Source: Peloplasma aerotolerans (GTDB taxonomy: Bacteria; Bacillota_I; Bacilli_A; Acholeplasmatales; Acholeplasmataceae). From it: DNA of 64,000 nt. The DNA is taken from NCBI RefSeq assembly GCF_030012175.1, contig NZ_JASCXW010000002.1:78147-142146 (forward strand). Direction: 5' to 3'. The stretch's first letter is position 1, and each line of letters begins with the position of its first letter. Both the position numbers and the translations under genes were made by a program. Below are positions 9,618-17,894 of the stretch, in pieces. Below the pieces are notes generated by a model. The model was not told the origin of the DNA. It ran no database searches and saw only the letters and a list, made by a program, of their open reading frames with translations.

Positions 9618-10685
9618 TTAATAGTGAACTCTACGTTTACCAACTTGAAGTTGGATCACTGTAAAGAACAATATAATGACGAACAAAATAATTGATGCAG
9701 CTGCGGCTAATGATAAATTACCTGGTTGCCCTGGATTTTCGAGGAAACTATAGACATAGAAAACAATAGTTCTCATATCAATAAATCCCGCACTCCCTGA
9801 TGTGATTCGCCCTGTTACACCAATAATAGCAACGACCGATGAGTAAGTCTTAAAAGCTCCAATTAAAGAAGTAATTAAGATGTAGAAAATCATCGGTGAA
9901 ATAAGTGGTACTGTTACTCTTCTAAAAGTTCTATATTTTGATGCTCCATCTATTTGAGCTGCTTGATAATATTGCTTATCAATACTTTGAATACCCGTTA
10001 AAAATACGATAATCTTAAAAGCTAATCCATTCCAAATTGTGTATAGTAATACCACGCTCATCGCATACCAGTAAATTGTTCCAATCCCTAACCATGGTAT
10101 TGGTCCAAATCCTAACCATTTCAAGACCGCGTTTGCTAAACTTACTTGAGTATGCATCGTATGAATGTTTCCACTGAACATATAAGCAAATACAAGGCCT
10201 AAAGCAATGGAGTTCGTTACATAAGGAAGGAAATAAACTGTTTGAAAAAGTCCTTTTAGCGGTTTGATTGCGGCTAAAGCAACTGAAATTGCTAATGATA
10301 AAATAATCGTAATTGGCACGGAGATAAATGCAATAACTGCAGTGTTAATTACAGCTTGATAAAAATCTCGATGACTTAAAACGCGAAGATAGTTGTCAAA
10401 CAATGTATATCCTGAAATTTCTCCAGTATAGATATTATATTGAGATAAAAATGAAATAAAGACTGAGTTGAATATTGGGTAAAAAGTGAAAATACCTAAT
10501 ACAATTAGGGCTGGTGACAAGTATATCATCGCACGGATGAAAGGTGGTAATTTAAAAAGGAATCCCAAACCTATTTTCATTAATCCTTTTTTTATGCCTT
10601 CACCAATTGACTGAGAGAAGTTTCTAACGTGCCATCTAGCAGAGGCAAGTTTAACTCTAAAACGAGTTTGCCTTTTTTGCATCAT
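9618..10685 (-). CDS. MalF/UgpA-type ABC permease
   Basis: 355 residues with about six membrane helices starting near residue 52 (MIYLSPALIVLGIFTFYPIF) and an EAA loop YYQAAQIDGASKYRTFRRVTV near residue 240, which docks to the ATPase. It forms the membrane channel together with the MalG-type partner encoded next. A charged N-terminal stretch of about 45 residues precedes the first helix. The start ATG overlaps the end of the ATPase gene by 4 bases, which indicates translational coupling. Substrate specificity cannot be read from the sequence, but family and context suggest a carbohydrate or glycerol-phosphate-like compound. Confidence 0.92.
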   Translation of the reverse strand: MMQKRQTRFRVKLASARWHVRNFSQSIGEGIKKGLMKIGLGFLFKLPPFIRAMIYLSPALIVLGIFTFYPIFNSVFISFLSQYNIYTGEISGYTLFDNYLRVLSHRDFYQAVINTAVIAFISVPITIILSLAISVALAAIKPLKGLFQTVYFLPYVTNSIALGLVFAYMFSGNIHTMHTQVSLANAVLKWLGFGPIPWLGIGTIYWYAMSVVLLYTIWNGLAFKIIVFLTGIQSIDKQYYQAAQIDGASKYRTFRRVTVPLISPMIFYILITSLIGAFKTYSSVVAIIGVTGRITSGSAGFIDMRTIVFYVYSFLENPGQPGNLSLAAAASIILFVIILFFTVIQLQVGKRRVHY

Positions 10686-11770
10686 ACAACAACACGCCCA
10701 GTTTCAATGTCAAATAATAACACTTTTCCTTTTTTAACACCTATTGATAGTTCATCTTTATCTAGAATACTGTCAGAATCAACAATTGCACGCACTTGAG
10801 AACCACCAAAATTAAATCGAATCATCGTGTCACGACCAATGACTTCAATTTCAACTTCATCATGTTTAAAATTAAAAACACCATTTTGGACGATTCTAAA
10901 GTCTTCTGGTCTAATTCCAATATTATACTTTCCGTCTTTAGCATTAGTTTTATCCAAGACTAATCCGTTAATTTTGATTTCTTTGTTAATAACTTCAGCT
11001 GTCGAAGTGTTAATCGGTGGACTTCCTAAGAATTTCGCAACAAACATGTTTTTTGGATTGTAATATATTTGTTGAGGACTATCCATTTGTTGTTCTTTAC
11101 CAAAATCAAGAACAATCATTAAATCACTAATACTCATTGCTTCTTCTTGGTCGTGGGTTACAAAGATTGTTGTAATTCCCGTTTCCCTTTGAATCCTTTT
11201 AATTTCTTCACGCATCTGAAGTCTTAAACGTGCATCTAAGTTTGAAAGAGGTTCATCAAGTAATAACACGTCTGGTTTTTTCACTAAAGCTCGTGCAATT
11301 GCAACACGTTGTTGTTGACCACCTGAGAGTTCTGCAGGTTTTTTATCTAGTTGATCACTAATACCTACTAATTCTGCCATTTCTAGAGCTAGTTTTAATG
11401 CTTCTTCACGTTGAATATTCATGTTTTCTAACGGAAAAAGAATGTTTTGACGTACTGTCATATGTGGATACAAAGCGTAGTTTTGGAAAACTAACCCAAT
11501 ACCTCTTTTATCTGGTGAGACACGGGTGACATCATTATCCCCAAAATAGATTTTTCCATCTGATGGTCTTAAGAGCCCTGCAATCATATAGAGGGTTGTA
11601 GATTTACCACAACCAGATGGACCTAGTAAACTTACTAGTTGTCCAGGTGGAATAACAACATTTAGGGCGTCTACAGCTAAAGTCTCATTTCCTCGTTTAT
11701 CAGTAAAGATTTTTGTCAGGTTTTCAAGTTTGATTGATAAACCAGCATTTTTTTCATTAATGTCGTTCAC
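10682..11770 (-). CDS. Sugar-type ABC transporter ATP-binding protein (UgpC/MsmK family)
   Basis: 362 residues. Walker A GPSGCGKST, the signature LSGGQQQR, Walker B VLLLDEP with the following LSNLDA, and the switch histidine in FVTHDQEEA are all present. The C-terminal about 120 residues form the OB-like regulatory domain typical of MalK/UgpC/MsmK (NIGIRPEDFRI). The start is GTG (11768-11770), preceded by AAAGGAG. It energises import through the two permeases and is the first gene of the operon. The operon leader (11771-12134) holds two promoters, a cre-like site, a small leader ORF, a terminator-like hairpin and a 16-bp palindrome. Confidence 0.93.
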   Translation of the reverse strand: MNDINEKNAGLSIKLENLTKIFTDKRGNETLAVDALNVVIPPGQLVSLLGPSGCGKSTTLYMIAGLLRPSDGKIYFGDNDVTRVSPDKRGIGLVFQNYALYPHMTVRQNILFPLENMNIQREEALKLALEMAELVGISDQLDKKPAELSGGQQQRVAIARALVKKPDVLLLDEPLSNLDARLRLQMREEIKRIQRETGITTIFVTHDQEEAMSISDLMIVLDFGKEQQMDSPQQIYYNPKNMFVAKFLGSPPINTSTAEVINKEIKINGLVLDKTNAKDGKYNIGIRPEDFRIVQNGVFNFKHDEVEIEVIGRDTMIRFNFGGSQVRAIVDSDSILDKDELSIGVKKGKVLLFDIETGRVVV

Positions 11771-11829
11771 ATCGAATACTCCTTTTCGTTTTTCTTAAAG
11801 TTCATAATTACAGCCAATCAAACCTACTT

Positions 11830-11845
11830 TACTCTCGCGAGAGTA
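11830..11845. promoter_or_regulatory. Perfect 16-bp palindrome, candidate operator
   Basis: TACTCTCGCGAGAGTA is a perfect inverted repeat about 60 bases upstream of the ABC operon start codon. On the minus strand it overlaps a -10-like TATACT. The centre is GC-rich in an AT-rich spacer, which is typical of a dimeric repressor site. No regulator gene is adjacent, so its ligand and regulator are unknown. Confidence 0.5.
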
Positions 11846-11879
11846 TAATATTTCATACATTTTATTGATTTTTTTTAGC

Positions 11880-11908
11880 AAAAAACGCTTATAGGACTCC
11901 CCATAAGC
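11880..11908 (-). terminator. Terminator-like hairpin in the ABC operon leader
   Basis: On the minus strand, GCTTAT (11903-11908) pairs with ATAAGC (11887-11892), with extra GG/CC pairing inside, followed by C and six T residues (11880-11885). It lies about 10 bases after the stop of a 17-codon leader ORF and about 110 bases before the ATPase start. It is a candidate attenuator; it could instead be a simple partial terminator. Confidence 0.5.
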
Positions 11909-11917
11909 AGAATTTTA

Positions 11918-11971
11918 TTAAAAATATTTACACATGTTTTGTGGTTGAAATATAATTAGTTCTTTACACAT
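11918..11971 (-). CDS. Possible 17-residue leader peptide
   Basis: A short ORF, ATG to TAA, encoding MCKELIIFQPQNMCKYF. It has a good RBS (GAGGTG, 8 bases before ATG), lies downstream of promoter P2 (11998-12026), and is followed at once by a terminator-like hairpin. The arrangement resembles leader-peptide attenuation, but the residues do not show an obvious run of one amino acid, and a chance ORF cannot be excluded. Confidence 0.3.
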   Translation of the reverse strand: MCKELIIFQPQNMCKYF

Positions 11972-11997
11972 TAATCATTCACCTCATGTTTACATTT

Positions 11998-12026
11998 ATT
12001 ATACAACAATGAGCATAAAAAAACAA
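11998..12026 (-). promoter_or_regulatory. Second promoter (P2) of the ABC operon
   Basis: On the minus strand TTGTTT, then 17 bases, then TATAAT (11998-12003). It lies about 230 bases upstream of the ATPase start codon and just upstream of the possible leader peptide. Confidence 0.5.
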
Positions 12027-12080
12027 TTGAAATTGGCTGTTATAAAATGGATTTTTACGCTTTTTTTCAAAATTAAAAAT

Positions 12081-12094
12081 TGAAAGCGCTTTTA
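12081..12094. promoter_or_regulatory. cre-like catabolite operator
   Basis: TAAAAGCGCTTTCA on the minus strand differs at one position from the CcpA/LacI-family cre consensus TGWAANCGNTNWCA. It lies about 12-25 bases downstream of the P1 -10 box, at about +5 to +18, where a bound repressor would block transcription. This fits carbon catabolite control of a sugar ABC operon. Confidence 0.6.
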
Positions 12095-12105
12095 GTGGTA
12101 ATTAA

Positions 12106-12134
12106 ATTATAGTATGTTGATATCACTTTGTCAA
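12106..12134 (-). promoter_or_regulatory. Consensus promoter (P1) of the ABC operon
   Basis: On the minus strand, perfect TTGACA (12129-12134), a 17-base spacer and perfect TATAAT (12106-12111). The gene-free stretch 11771-12198 is otherwise AT-rich and is accounted for by this leader plus the speE terminator. Confidence 0.8.
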
Positions 12135-12165
12135 TTAAATAAGTTTATTTATGCTACTCTTTATT

Positions 12166-12186
12166 AAAAAAACACCTTTCGGTGTT
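12166..12186 (-). terminator. Terminator of speD-speE
   Basis: AACACC (12171-12176), loop TTTC, GGTGTT (12181-12186). On the minus strand it is followed by a run of T residues. It starts 13 bases after the speE stop codon. Confidence 0.85.
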
Positions 12187-12198
12187 TTCTTTTCATTT

Positions 12199-13044
12199 TC
12201 ATACTTCTTTCAGTGCATTTCTAACGTAGTTAGGCAAGGCAAATGATCCTTGATGGACATCACCATTATAATATTTAGTTTCTAAACCTAAACTTGTAAT
12301 ATGTGCTTTTTTAAAATCTTTAATTGGATGATATTTTTTTGATGCAAATCCGAATAACCAATGTCCCGATGGATATGTTGGTATAAATGCTTGGTATACC
12401 TCAGCAATTGGGAACAAAGACTTAATCTTTTTATGTGCACGTTTCATTTCAGTAGATTCTTTTTCAAAATATGGACTTTCATGTTGATTGATTAAGATGC
12501 CATCTTCAGCAAGAACCCTCTTGCAGTTGGTGTAAAATTCCATTGAAAACAATCCTTCACCTGGTCCAATTGGATCTGTTGAATCTACGATAATGAGGTC
12601 ATATACCTTTTGTGTGTTTTTGACATAAGCTAACCCGTCTTCAAATTTCAAAGAGACTCTAGGGTCATTTAGACCTGTTGTTGTGATTGTAAAGTACTCT
12701 TGGCAAACTCTGACAACTCGTTCATCAATCTCAACCATATCAATCGACTCGATTGTTTGATATTTTGTCAGTTCTCTAACACTGCCACCATCTCCACCAC
12801 CTATAACCAGTACATGCTTTATGTTTTGATTAATTGACATTGGTGTATGAACAATCATTTCATGGTATATAAATTCATCTTTTTCATTTGCCATCATAAT
12901 GCCGTCTAACGTGAAGAATCGTCCCAACTCAAAAGAATCATAAACTTCTAGCTGCTGAAATGGTGTAGTTTCACTATGCAAATGTTCTTTAATTCTCACT
13001 GAAAACTTGATATTTGGTGTCCAATTCTCTGTAAACCACTCCAT
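12199..13044 (-). CDS. speE: Spermidine synthase
   Basis: 281 residues. It transfers the aminopropyl group of decarboxylated SAM to putrescine, giving spermidine and methylthioadenosine. The cofactor motif HVLVIGGGDGG is at about 92-102, with the acidic VEIDERVV following and the catalytic region IIVDSTDPIGPGE at about 150-163. Length matches the bacterial family (about 275-290). It sits 12 bases downstream of speD, the enzyme that makes its substrate, so the pair forms a two-gene spermidine operon. No arginine or ornithine decarboxylase is in the window, so the source of putrescine is not shown. Confidence 0.95.
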   Translation of the reverse strand: MEWFTENWTPNIKFSVRIKEHLHSETTPFQQLEVYDSFELGRFFTLDGIMMANEKDEFIYHEMIVHTPMSINQNIKHVLVIGGGDGGSVRELTKYQTIESIDMVEIDERVVRVCQEYFTITTTGLNDPRVSLKFEDGLAYVKNTQKVYDLIIVDSTDPIGPGEGLFSMEFYTNCKRVLAEDGILINQHESPYFEKESTEMKRAHKKIKSLFPIAEVYQAFIPTYPSGHWLFGFASKKYHPIKDFKKAHITSLGLETKYYNGDVHQGSFALPNYVRNALKEV

Positions 13045-13056
13045 ATATCTTACCTC

Positions 13057-13860
13057 CTATATCATGTGTGGGATGTTCATACCGTAAAAGATTTCTGCAA
13101 TCTCTCTATTGATATCTGTACGTATTTTTTCTTTTTCTAAATCCGATAAATCATCGCTAGTTATATTAAAAATATAATTGTTTAGAACAAATTGGTTTAA
13201 CATCATTTTTGTGTGAAATATATTTGAATGATCTAAATTAATATCAATCGATGTGTACTTTTTCAATACGTCTGAATCTATATAATCCTGTATTGAACTT
13301 ATTTGATGATCCATATAATGTTTATTACCTTCTAGGTCACGTGTAAATCCACGAACACGATAATCCATAATAATAACATCTGAATCAAAACTATTAATTA
13401 AGTAATTTAAAGCTTTGATTGGTGATATTTTACCACATGTAGAAACATCAATGTCGACTCTAAACGTTGAAATGTTCTGATCTGGGTGACTTTCAGGGTA
13501 AGTATGCACGGTTAAATGGCTCTTATCCAAATGTCCTACAACACTTTCTTTTTTGGGTACACAACCTTGATTGCAAGATGGGTCTAGAGAAGTTGTTGTT
13601 AAAGGCTCTTCTGAAATCAAAATTGTAACACTTGCACCTTGTGGATCGTAATCTTGTTTAGCTATGTTTAAAACATTGGCGTCAATAATGTTTGTAACGT
13701 CAGTGAGTATTCTTGTAAGTCTTTCAGAATTATATTGCTCATCTATATATTCGATATAAGCTTTTCTTTCAGCTTCTGTTCTTGTATAGCAAACATCATA
13801 GATGTTGAAACTAAGTGTTTTTGTTAAATTATTGAATCCATATAATTTTAGTTTTTCCAT
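13057..13860 (-). CDS. speD: S-adenosylmethionine decarboxylase proenzyme
   Basis: 267 residues, of the long E. coli SpeD type (264 residues) rather than the about 125-residue Bacillus SpeH type. The self-cleavage site is LDKSH at 111-115, so cleavage between Lys113 and Ser114 would give the pyruvoyl group. Other conserved segments are [21 protein letters not shown], and [10 protein letters not shown]. It decarboxylates SAM to supply aminopropyl groups to SpeE, encoded 12 bases downstream. The promoter is at 13918-13945. Confidence 0.95.
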   Translation of the reverse strand: MEKLKLYGFNNLTKTLSFNIYDVCYTRTEAERKAYIEYIDEQYNSERLTRILTDVTNIIDANVLNIAKQDYDPQGASVTILISEEPLTTTSLDPSCNQGCVPKKESVVGHLDKSHLTVHTYPESHPDQNISTFRVDIDVSTCGKISPIKALNYLINSFDSDVIIMDYRVRGFTRDLEGNKHYMDHQISSIQDYIDSDVLKKYTSIDINLDHSNIFHTKMMLNQFVLNNYIFNITSDDLSDLEKEKIRTDINREIAEIFYGMNIPHMI

Positions 13861-13917
13861 TTGTTTTTTGTGCTCCTGTTTAGTATATTTAAACCCTGTG
13901 TTTAGTAGACCGAAACT

Positions 13918-13945
13918 ATTTTATCACAAATCAAAATAAATGCAA
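13918..13945 (-). promoter_or_regulatory. speD-speE promoter
   Basis: On the minus strand TTGCAT, a 16-base spacer and TAAAAT, about 58 bases upstream of the speD start. Confidence 0.5.
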
Positions 13946-13954
13946 TCCTTTTAT

Positions 13955-13981
13955 TAAAAATAAAAAGGCCAATCGGCCTTT
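13955..13981 (-). terminator. asnS terminator
   Basis: AAAGGCC (13964-13970), loop AATC, GGCCTTT (13975-13981). On the minus strand it is followed by a T-rich run. It begins directly next to the asnS stop codon. Confidence 0.85.
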
Positions 13982-15373
13982 CTAGAATTCACAATTTTTT
14001 GGTGTTCTTGGAAATGGTATAACATCTCTAATGTTTTCAACACCAGATAGATACATAATCAATCTTTCAAATCCAAGTCCATACCCAGCGTGAACACAAC
14101 CACCGTATCTTCTTAAATCAGTGTACCATTTAAGATCCTCTTTAGGTATGTCCATTTCTTCCATACGCTTCATGAGCATATCATAGCGTTCTTCTCTTTG
14201 AGAACCGCCAATTAACTCGCCACTACCTGGAACTAAAAGATCCATAGCTGCAACCGTTTCATTATCATCATTCATTCTCATGTAAAATGCTTTTATACCT
14301 TTAGGCCAATCTGTTATAAAAACAGGGCAATCAAAATGTTTTTCAGTCAAGTATTTTTCGTGTTCAGTATTAATATCTTGTCCATGCTTTGGTAGGTTTT
14401 CAAATTTAGTATTGCTTTTAATAAGGATGTCAATCGCCTCTTTATGCGTAATTTTAACAAACGGTTGTGTTAAGACTTTCAACAGTCTATCCGTCAAACC
14501 TGGCTCGACAAACTTATCGAAAAACACCATTTCCTCAGGAAGTTTTTCAAAGACATATTTAATGATGAATTTGACCATATCTTCAGCAACATCCATATTT
14601 TTATTTAAATCTGCAAATGCCATTTCTGGTTCAATCATCCAAAACTCTGAAGCATGTCGAGTTGTATTAGAGTTTTCAGCTCTAAAGGTTGGCCCAAATG
14701 TATAAACATTCTTAAATGCTAATGCAAAAGCTTCAGCCTCTAATTGACCGGTTACGGTTAAGTTTGTTCTTTTTCCAAAGAAATCTTTTTTGTAATCAAC
14801 TTGTTGATCTTCATTCATCGGTACTTTGTCTAGCGGAAGTGTAGTGACGTTAAACATTTGCCCTGCACCTTCCCCATCGTTACCGGTAATAATTGGCGTA
14901 TGAGTGTATATAAAACCTTGACTTTGGAAAAACTCATGAACTGCAAATGCAGCTACGCTTCTTAATCTAAAAACAGCATGAAAAAGATTGGTGCGCATTC
15001 TTAAATGCGCAACCTCTCTTAAAAATTCTCTAGAGTGTCTTTTTGGTTGTATTGGATAATCTTCTGGAGAATCACCTAGCAATTCAATATAGGTTGCTTT
15101 AACCTCAATAGGCTGTTTTGCATCAGGGGTTAAAATTAACTCACCTTTAACTAGGATTGAACTTCCGACTCTTATTTTTTGAACATCCTTAAAATTTTTC
15201 AACTTTGAGTCTTCATAAACCACTTGAACACTGTCAAAAAATGTTCCATCATGAAAATTGATAAACCCAAACTCTTTTTGAGCTCTATTGTTTCGTACCC
15301 AACCAAACAATGTTATTTCTTTCCCTATATATTTTTCTGTTGTTCTAAACAATCCTTTAACTGTTGTTTCCAT
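13982..15373 (-). CDS. asnS: Asparagine-tRNA ligase
   Basis: 463 residues, the usual length. It has an N-terminal OB anticodon-binding domain (about 1-115; ITLFGWVRNNRAQKEFGF) and a class II catalytic core: motif 2 TFRAENSNTTRHASEFWMIE and motif 3 GGCVHAGYGLGFERLIMYLS near the C-terminus, ending FPRTPKNCEF. The absence of an AspRS-type insertion domain and the FRAENSNT segment favour AsnRS over AspRS. It is preceded by a T-box leader whose specifier reads AAC, an asparagine codon, which supports the assignment independently. Confidence 0.96.
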   Translation of the reverse strand: METTVKGLFRTTEKYIGKEITLFGWVRNNRAQKEFGFINFHDGTFFDSVQVVYEDSKLKNFKDVQKIRVGSSILVKGELILTPDAKQPIEVKATYIELLGDSPEDYPIQPKRHSREFLREVAHLRMRTNLFHAVFRLRSVAAFAVHEFFQSQGFIYTHTPIITGNDGEGAGQMFNVTTLPLDKVPMNEDQQVDYKKDFFGKRTNLTVTGQLEAEAFALAFKNVYTFGPTFRAENSNTTRHASEFWMIEPEMAFADLNKNMDVAEDMVKFIIKYVFEKLPEEMVFFDKFVEPGLTDRLLKVLTQPFVKITHKEAIDILIKSNTKFENLPKHGQDINTEHEKYLTEKHFDCPVFITDWPKGIKAFYMRMNDDNETVAAMDLLVPGSGELIGGSQREERYDMLMKRMEEMDIPKEDLKWYTDLRRYGGCVHAGYGLGFERLIMYLSGVENIRDVIPFPRTPKNCEF

Positions 15374-15404
15374 ATAATACTCCTTTGTTATGCGATTCTA
15401 TTTA

Positions 15405-15642
15405 AAAAATAAAAGCCCCTAGATTAATATCTAAGGACGTAATTATACGCGGTACCACCTTAGTTCTAGAATAAAATTCTAGCCCTTAAAACCTTTAACG
15501 CAGGTGTACGGATAGTTCTACTTTCCAGTGGATTTCTTCTATCTCTCAGAGTGTTTTTCATGATTTGGTTTTGATTGGGCTTACACCATCCCCAACTCGC
15601 TAACAAAACGATAAATCATTACTCTCTCGTCATTGATTTCCT
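15405..15642 (-). promoter_or_regulatory. T-box leader of asnS, specifier AAC
   Basis: On the minus strand this has the S-turn AGTA, the distal loop GGGGATGGTGTAAGCCC, and the specifier context AACACTCT with AAC at 15553-15555 (Asn). The T-box bulge AAGGTGGTACCGCG (around 15446-15459) pairs with the CCA end of uncharged tRNA. The terminator is CCTTAGAT...ATCTAGGGGC followed by T residues (about 15405-15440). Uncharged tRNA-Asn should stabilise the antiterminator and switch on asnS. Confidence 0.95.
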
Positions 15643-15646
15643 ATTT

Positions 15647-15675
15647 ATTATATATTTTTTTATAGCGTTTGTCAA
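15647..15675 (-). promoter_or_regulatory. Consensus promoter of the asnS T-box transcript
   Basis: TTGACA (15670-15675), 17 bases, TATAAT (15647-15652) on the minus strand. The -35 box overlaps the rmuC stop codon. Confidence 0.85.
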
Positions 15676-16835
15676 TTGTCAGTATCTTCTATTTCTTCTT
15701 CGATTTCTTCAACTTCATCTTCTTCAATTAAATCGAATTTTGCGCTTGAAATATGCTCAAATCGACGATTAATCTTAGAGCTTGTTGTATGAACTTGGTC
15801 AGCTGTTTTAGAGACGCTTTCAATTGATCTTTTGAGTTTGTCCCATCTATCAGTATAGCGTTTAAATTCTTCACCCAATTTTGCTAATTCTTCGATAATA
15901 ACTTTTGCTTGTTTGTCTCTTTCAAGATTATTAACAACAAGTTGAATCATCGTCAATGTGGAAATAAGTGTTGTAGGGGAAACCAACCATACCTTGTTCT
16001 TTGATGCATACTCAATCAAATCATCGTGATATGCAGATATTTCAGCGAATATCGCTTCAGCCGGGATAAACATAAACGCTTGATCTCCAGTCTCGTTAAA
16101 AATAATATATTTATTTTTAATATCGTTAATATGTTTTTTTACATCATTTTTAAACTCTTTTTCTGCTGTTTTGCGGTCAGCATCTCCTAAAGCACGATTG
16201 ACCATACGCTTATAATTGTCAAGTGGAAATTTAGAATCGATTGCAACCATATTGATTGGGTCTGGTGCGTAAACGACTGCATCGGCAATAAACCCGTTAC
16301 TCATGGTTTTTTGTTTTTCATAAAGTTCTTTGTTATCGCCTAAAACTGCTGATAGCAATGAATATAATTGAACTTCTCCATAAATACCTCTTGTTTTTTT
16401 ATCCGTTAATAGCGTATTTAAAGAAACAACTTCAGTTGATAAACTTTCAATTTTCTTTTGTGCTTCATCAATTTTACTTAATCTTTCAACGACATTTACG
16501 AAAGTTGCTTCTGTTTTTTTAAATCCTTCTCCAAGTCTATTTTCAACTCGATCGTTAATCTCTTTCATTTGTCGATCTATATGAAGCATCATGTGATCCT
16601 TAAATGTATTTAAATCGTTTTGATTACTCTTATTGGCTTCGCTAAATAATTTGCCCATTTCAAATTTTAACTCTCCATATTCTTTTTGAAAGTAAATTTT
16701 TAGGTCGCTTTGATTTTCTCTTTGGTCTTCTGACATATCAATTTTGTTGTTTTTGCTTTTATGCATAACAATAATAATATATATTGCTAAAACAACTAGA
16801 ATCGCTAATAAACCAATAATAATATAGTCTTCCAT
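15672..16835 (-). CDS. rmuC: RmuC-family DNA recombination protein
   Basis: 387 residues. One N-terminal membrane helix (about 4-24), a coiled-coil region (about 35-150), and the RmuC domain (about 155-345), including GIYGEVQLYSLLSAVL, IDSKFPLDNYKRMV and WLVSPTTLISTLTMI. The family has a PD-(D/E)XK-like nuclease fold and limits inversions between short repeats in E. coli. The tail is very acidic (EEDEVEEIEEEIEDTDN). The start ATG has a strong RBS (AGGAGGGCGG). It probably shares a transcript with the YiiX-like gene upstream (14-base gap). Confidence 0.9.
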   Translation of the reverse strand: MEDYIIIGLLAILVVLAIYIIIVMHKSKNNKIDMSEDQRENQSDLKIYFQKEYGELKFEMGKLFSEANKSNQNDLNTFKDHMMLHIDRQMKEINDRVENRLGEGFKKTEATFVNVVERLSKIDEAQKKIESLSTEVVSLNTLLTDKKTRGIYGEVQLYSLLSAVLGDNKELYEKQKTMSNGFIADAVVYAPDPINMVAIDSKFPLDNYKRMVNRALGDADRKTAEKEFKNDVKKHINDIKNKYIIFNETGDQAFMFIPAEAIFAEISAYHDDLIEYASKNKVWLVSPTTLISTLTMIQLVVNNLERDKQAKVIIEELAKLGEEFKRYTDRWDKLKRSIESVSKTADQVHTTSSKINRRFEHISSAKFDLIEEDEVEEIEEEIEDTDN

Positions 16836-16849
16836 ACTTGCCGCCCTCC

Positions 16850-17776
16850 TTAAATATCTTCAAGATAATAGATATGCACAATATCGTCTCTAATTTCTAC
16901 ATAAAATGCAATATATGTTTCTCTTGATAGAATGATGTCATTTACCGATGTAATAAAGCCATCGTCATTTAATGCTCTTGAGTAGTTTCTTTGATCTTTT
17001 TCATCAACTAAAGCGTGTTGATATGCTCTACTGACTAAATCTGTACAATAGTACTTATATGACATATCTAAGAAATATAAGAAATTGTATAGATTCTTGT
17101 CAACTTTATCTGTTGCATAGTCAACTGCATCATCAAGTTGAGTTTGTGTAACACCTTTAACTCTTAATCCGATAAACTCTCTTCGATATGTTGACCCATA
17201 ATACTGATAATCGGGGTCGCTTTCATTTCTATACATTGGGTTTAACCAATAATTAGATCTTGTTAAATTAACGGTCGCACTATAATCGTGTGGTTGATCT
17301 CCAGGATGCTTTATAAAATCCCATACGGTTTCATCTTCATCAGGAAATCCAACAGCCTCAACAAATCTATTATCTCCGTTGTTTATAGCGGCATGTCCCC
17401 CAAAATAAAAAGTTATAAACTGATGAACAACTGGTATACCAGGAAATGGAGATTTATCTGTCATGAAAATATCACCCTTTTGTCCTAGGTATTTTCTTGA
17501 CTCATCATAAAATACACTTCGTGTATCTTCTAGCTCATAGGATGTTTCACGTGAAACTTTATAGTATCTTCTTGTTTGAAAAATGTTACTGACATATTCG
17601 AATTCTTCTTCATATTCAAACACTGCTCTACTTTTGAATGCTTCTATAGCTCGATTGCTTCTAATATTTTCAGAAACAGCGACACCAAGAGAATAAATCA
17701 TCCCAGCAACGATTAAAATCAAGATTAATTTTAATACTCTTAAAAAATTGAATCTTCTTTTTTTTCTAGACTTCAT
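16850..17776 (-). CDS. YiiX-like (permuted NlpC/P60) membrane-anchored cysteine hydrolase
   Basis: 308 residues from the preferred ATG at 17776, chosen because GGTGA lies 5 bases before it; TTG at 17788 or ATG at 17782 are alternatives. One N-terminal membrane helix (about 13-33) is followed by an extracytoplasmic domain. The pattern GDIFMT, then GGHAAINNGD with the candidate catalytic His, then FVEAVG, and finally YYCTDLVSRAY with the candidate nucleophilic Cys, matches the circularly permuted papain-like YiiX/YaeF group. Substrates of these enzymes are mostly unknown; amide or lipid-linked targets are possible. Confidence 0.7.
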   Translation of the reverse strand: MKSRKKRRFNFLRVLKLILILIVAGMIYSLGVAVSENIRSNRAIEAFKSRAVFEYEEEFEYVSNIFQTRRYYKVSRETSYELEDTRSVFYDESRKYLGQKGDIFMTDKSPFPGIPVVHQFITFYFGGHAAINNGDNRFVEAVGFPDEDETVWDFIKHPGDQPHDYSATVNLTRSNYWLNPMYRNESDPDYQYYGSTYRREFIGLRVKGVTQTQLDDAVDYATDKVDKNLYNFLYFLDMSYKYYCTDLVSRAYQHALVDEKDQRNYSRALNDDGFITSVNDIILSRETYIAFYVEIRDDIVHIYYLEDI

Positions 17777-17869
17777 GCTCATCACCAATTTTGATAATCT
17801 ATGTTTTTACAATATTTCATTGTCTACATTATACCACTGATATTGTTTTATATGAAACATCATACTAAT

Positions 17870-17894
17870 AAAAAAAGTAGTCAAAATTGACTAC
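17870..17894 (-). terminator. Terminator of the rpmH-rnpA-yidC-khpB operon
   Basis: GTAGTCAA (17877-17884) pairs with TTGACTAC (17887-17894) across a very short loop; on the minus strand it is followed by seven T residues. It starts at the khpB stop. Confidence 0.8.
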
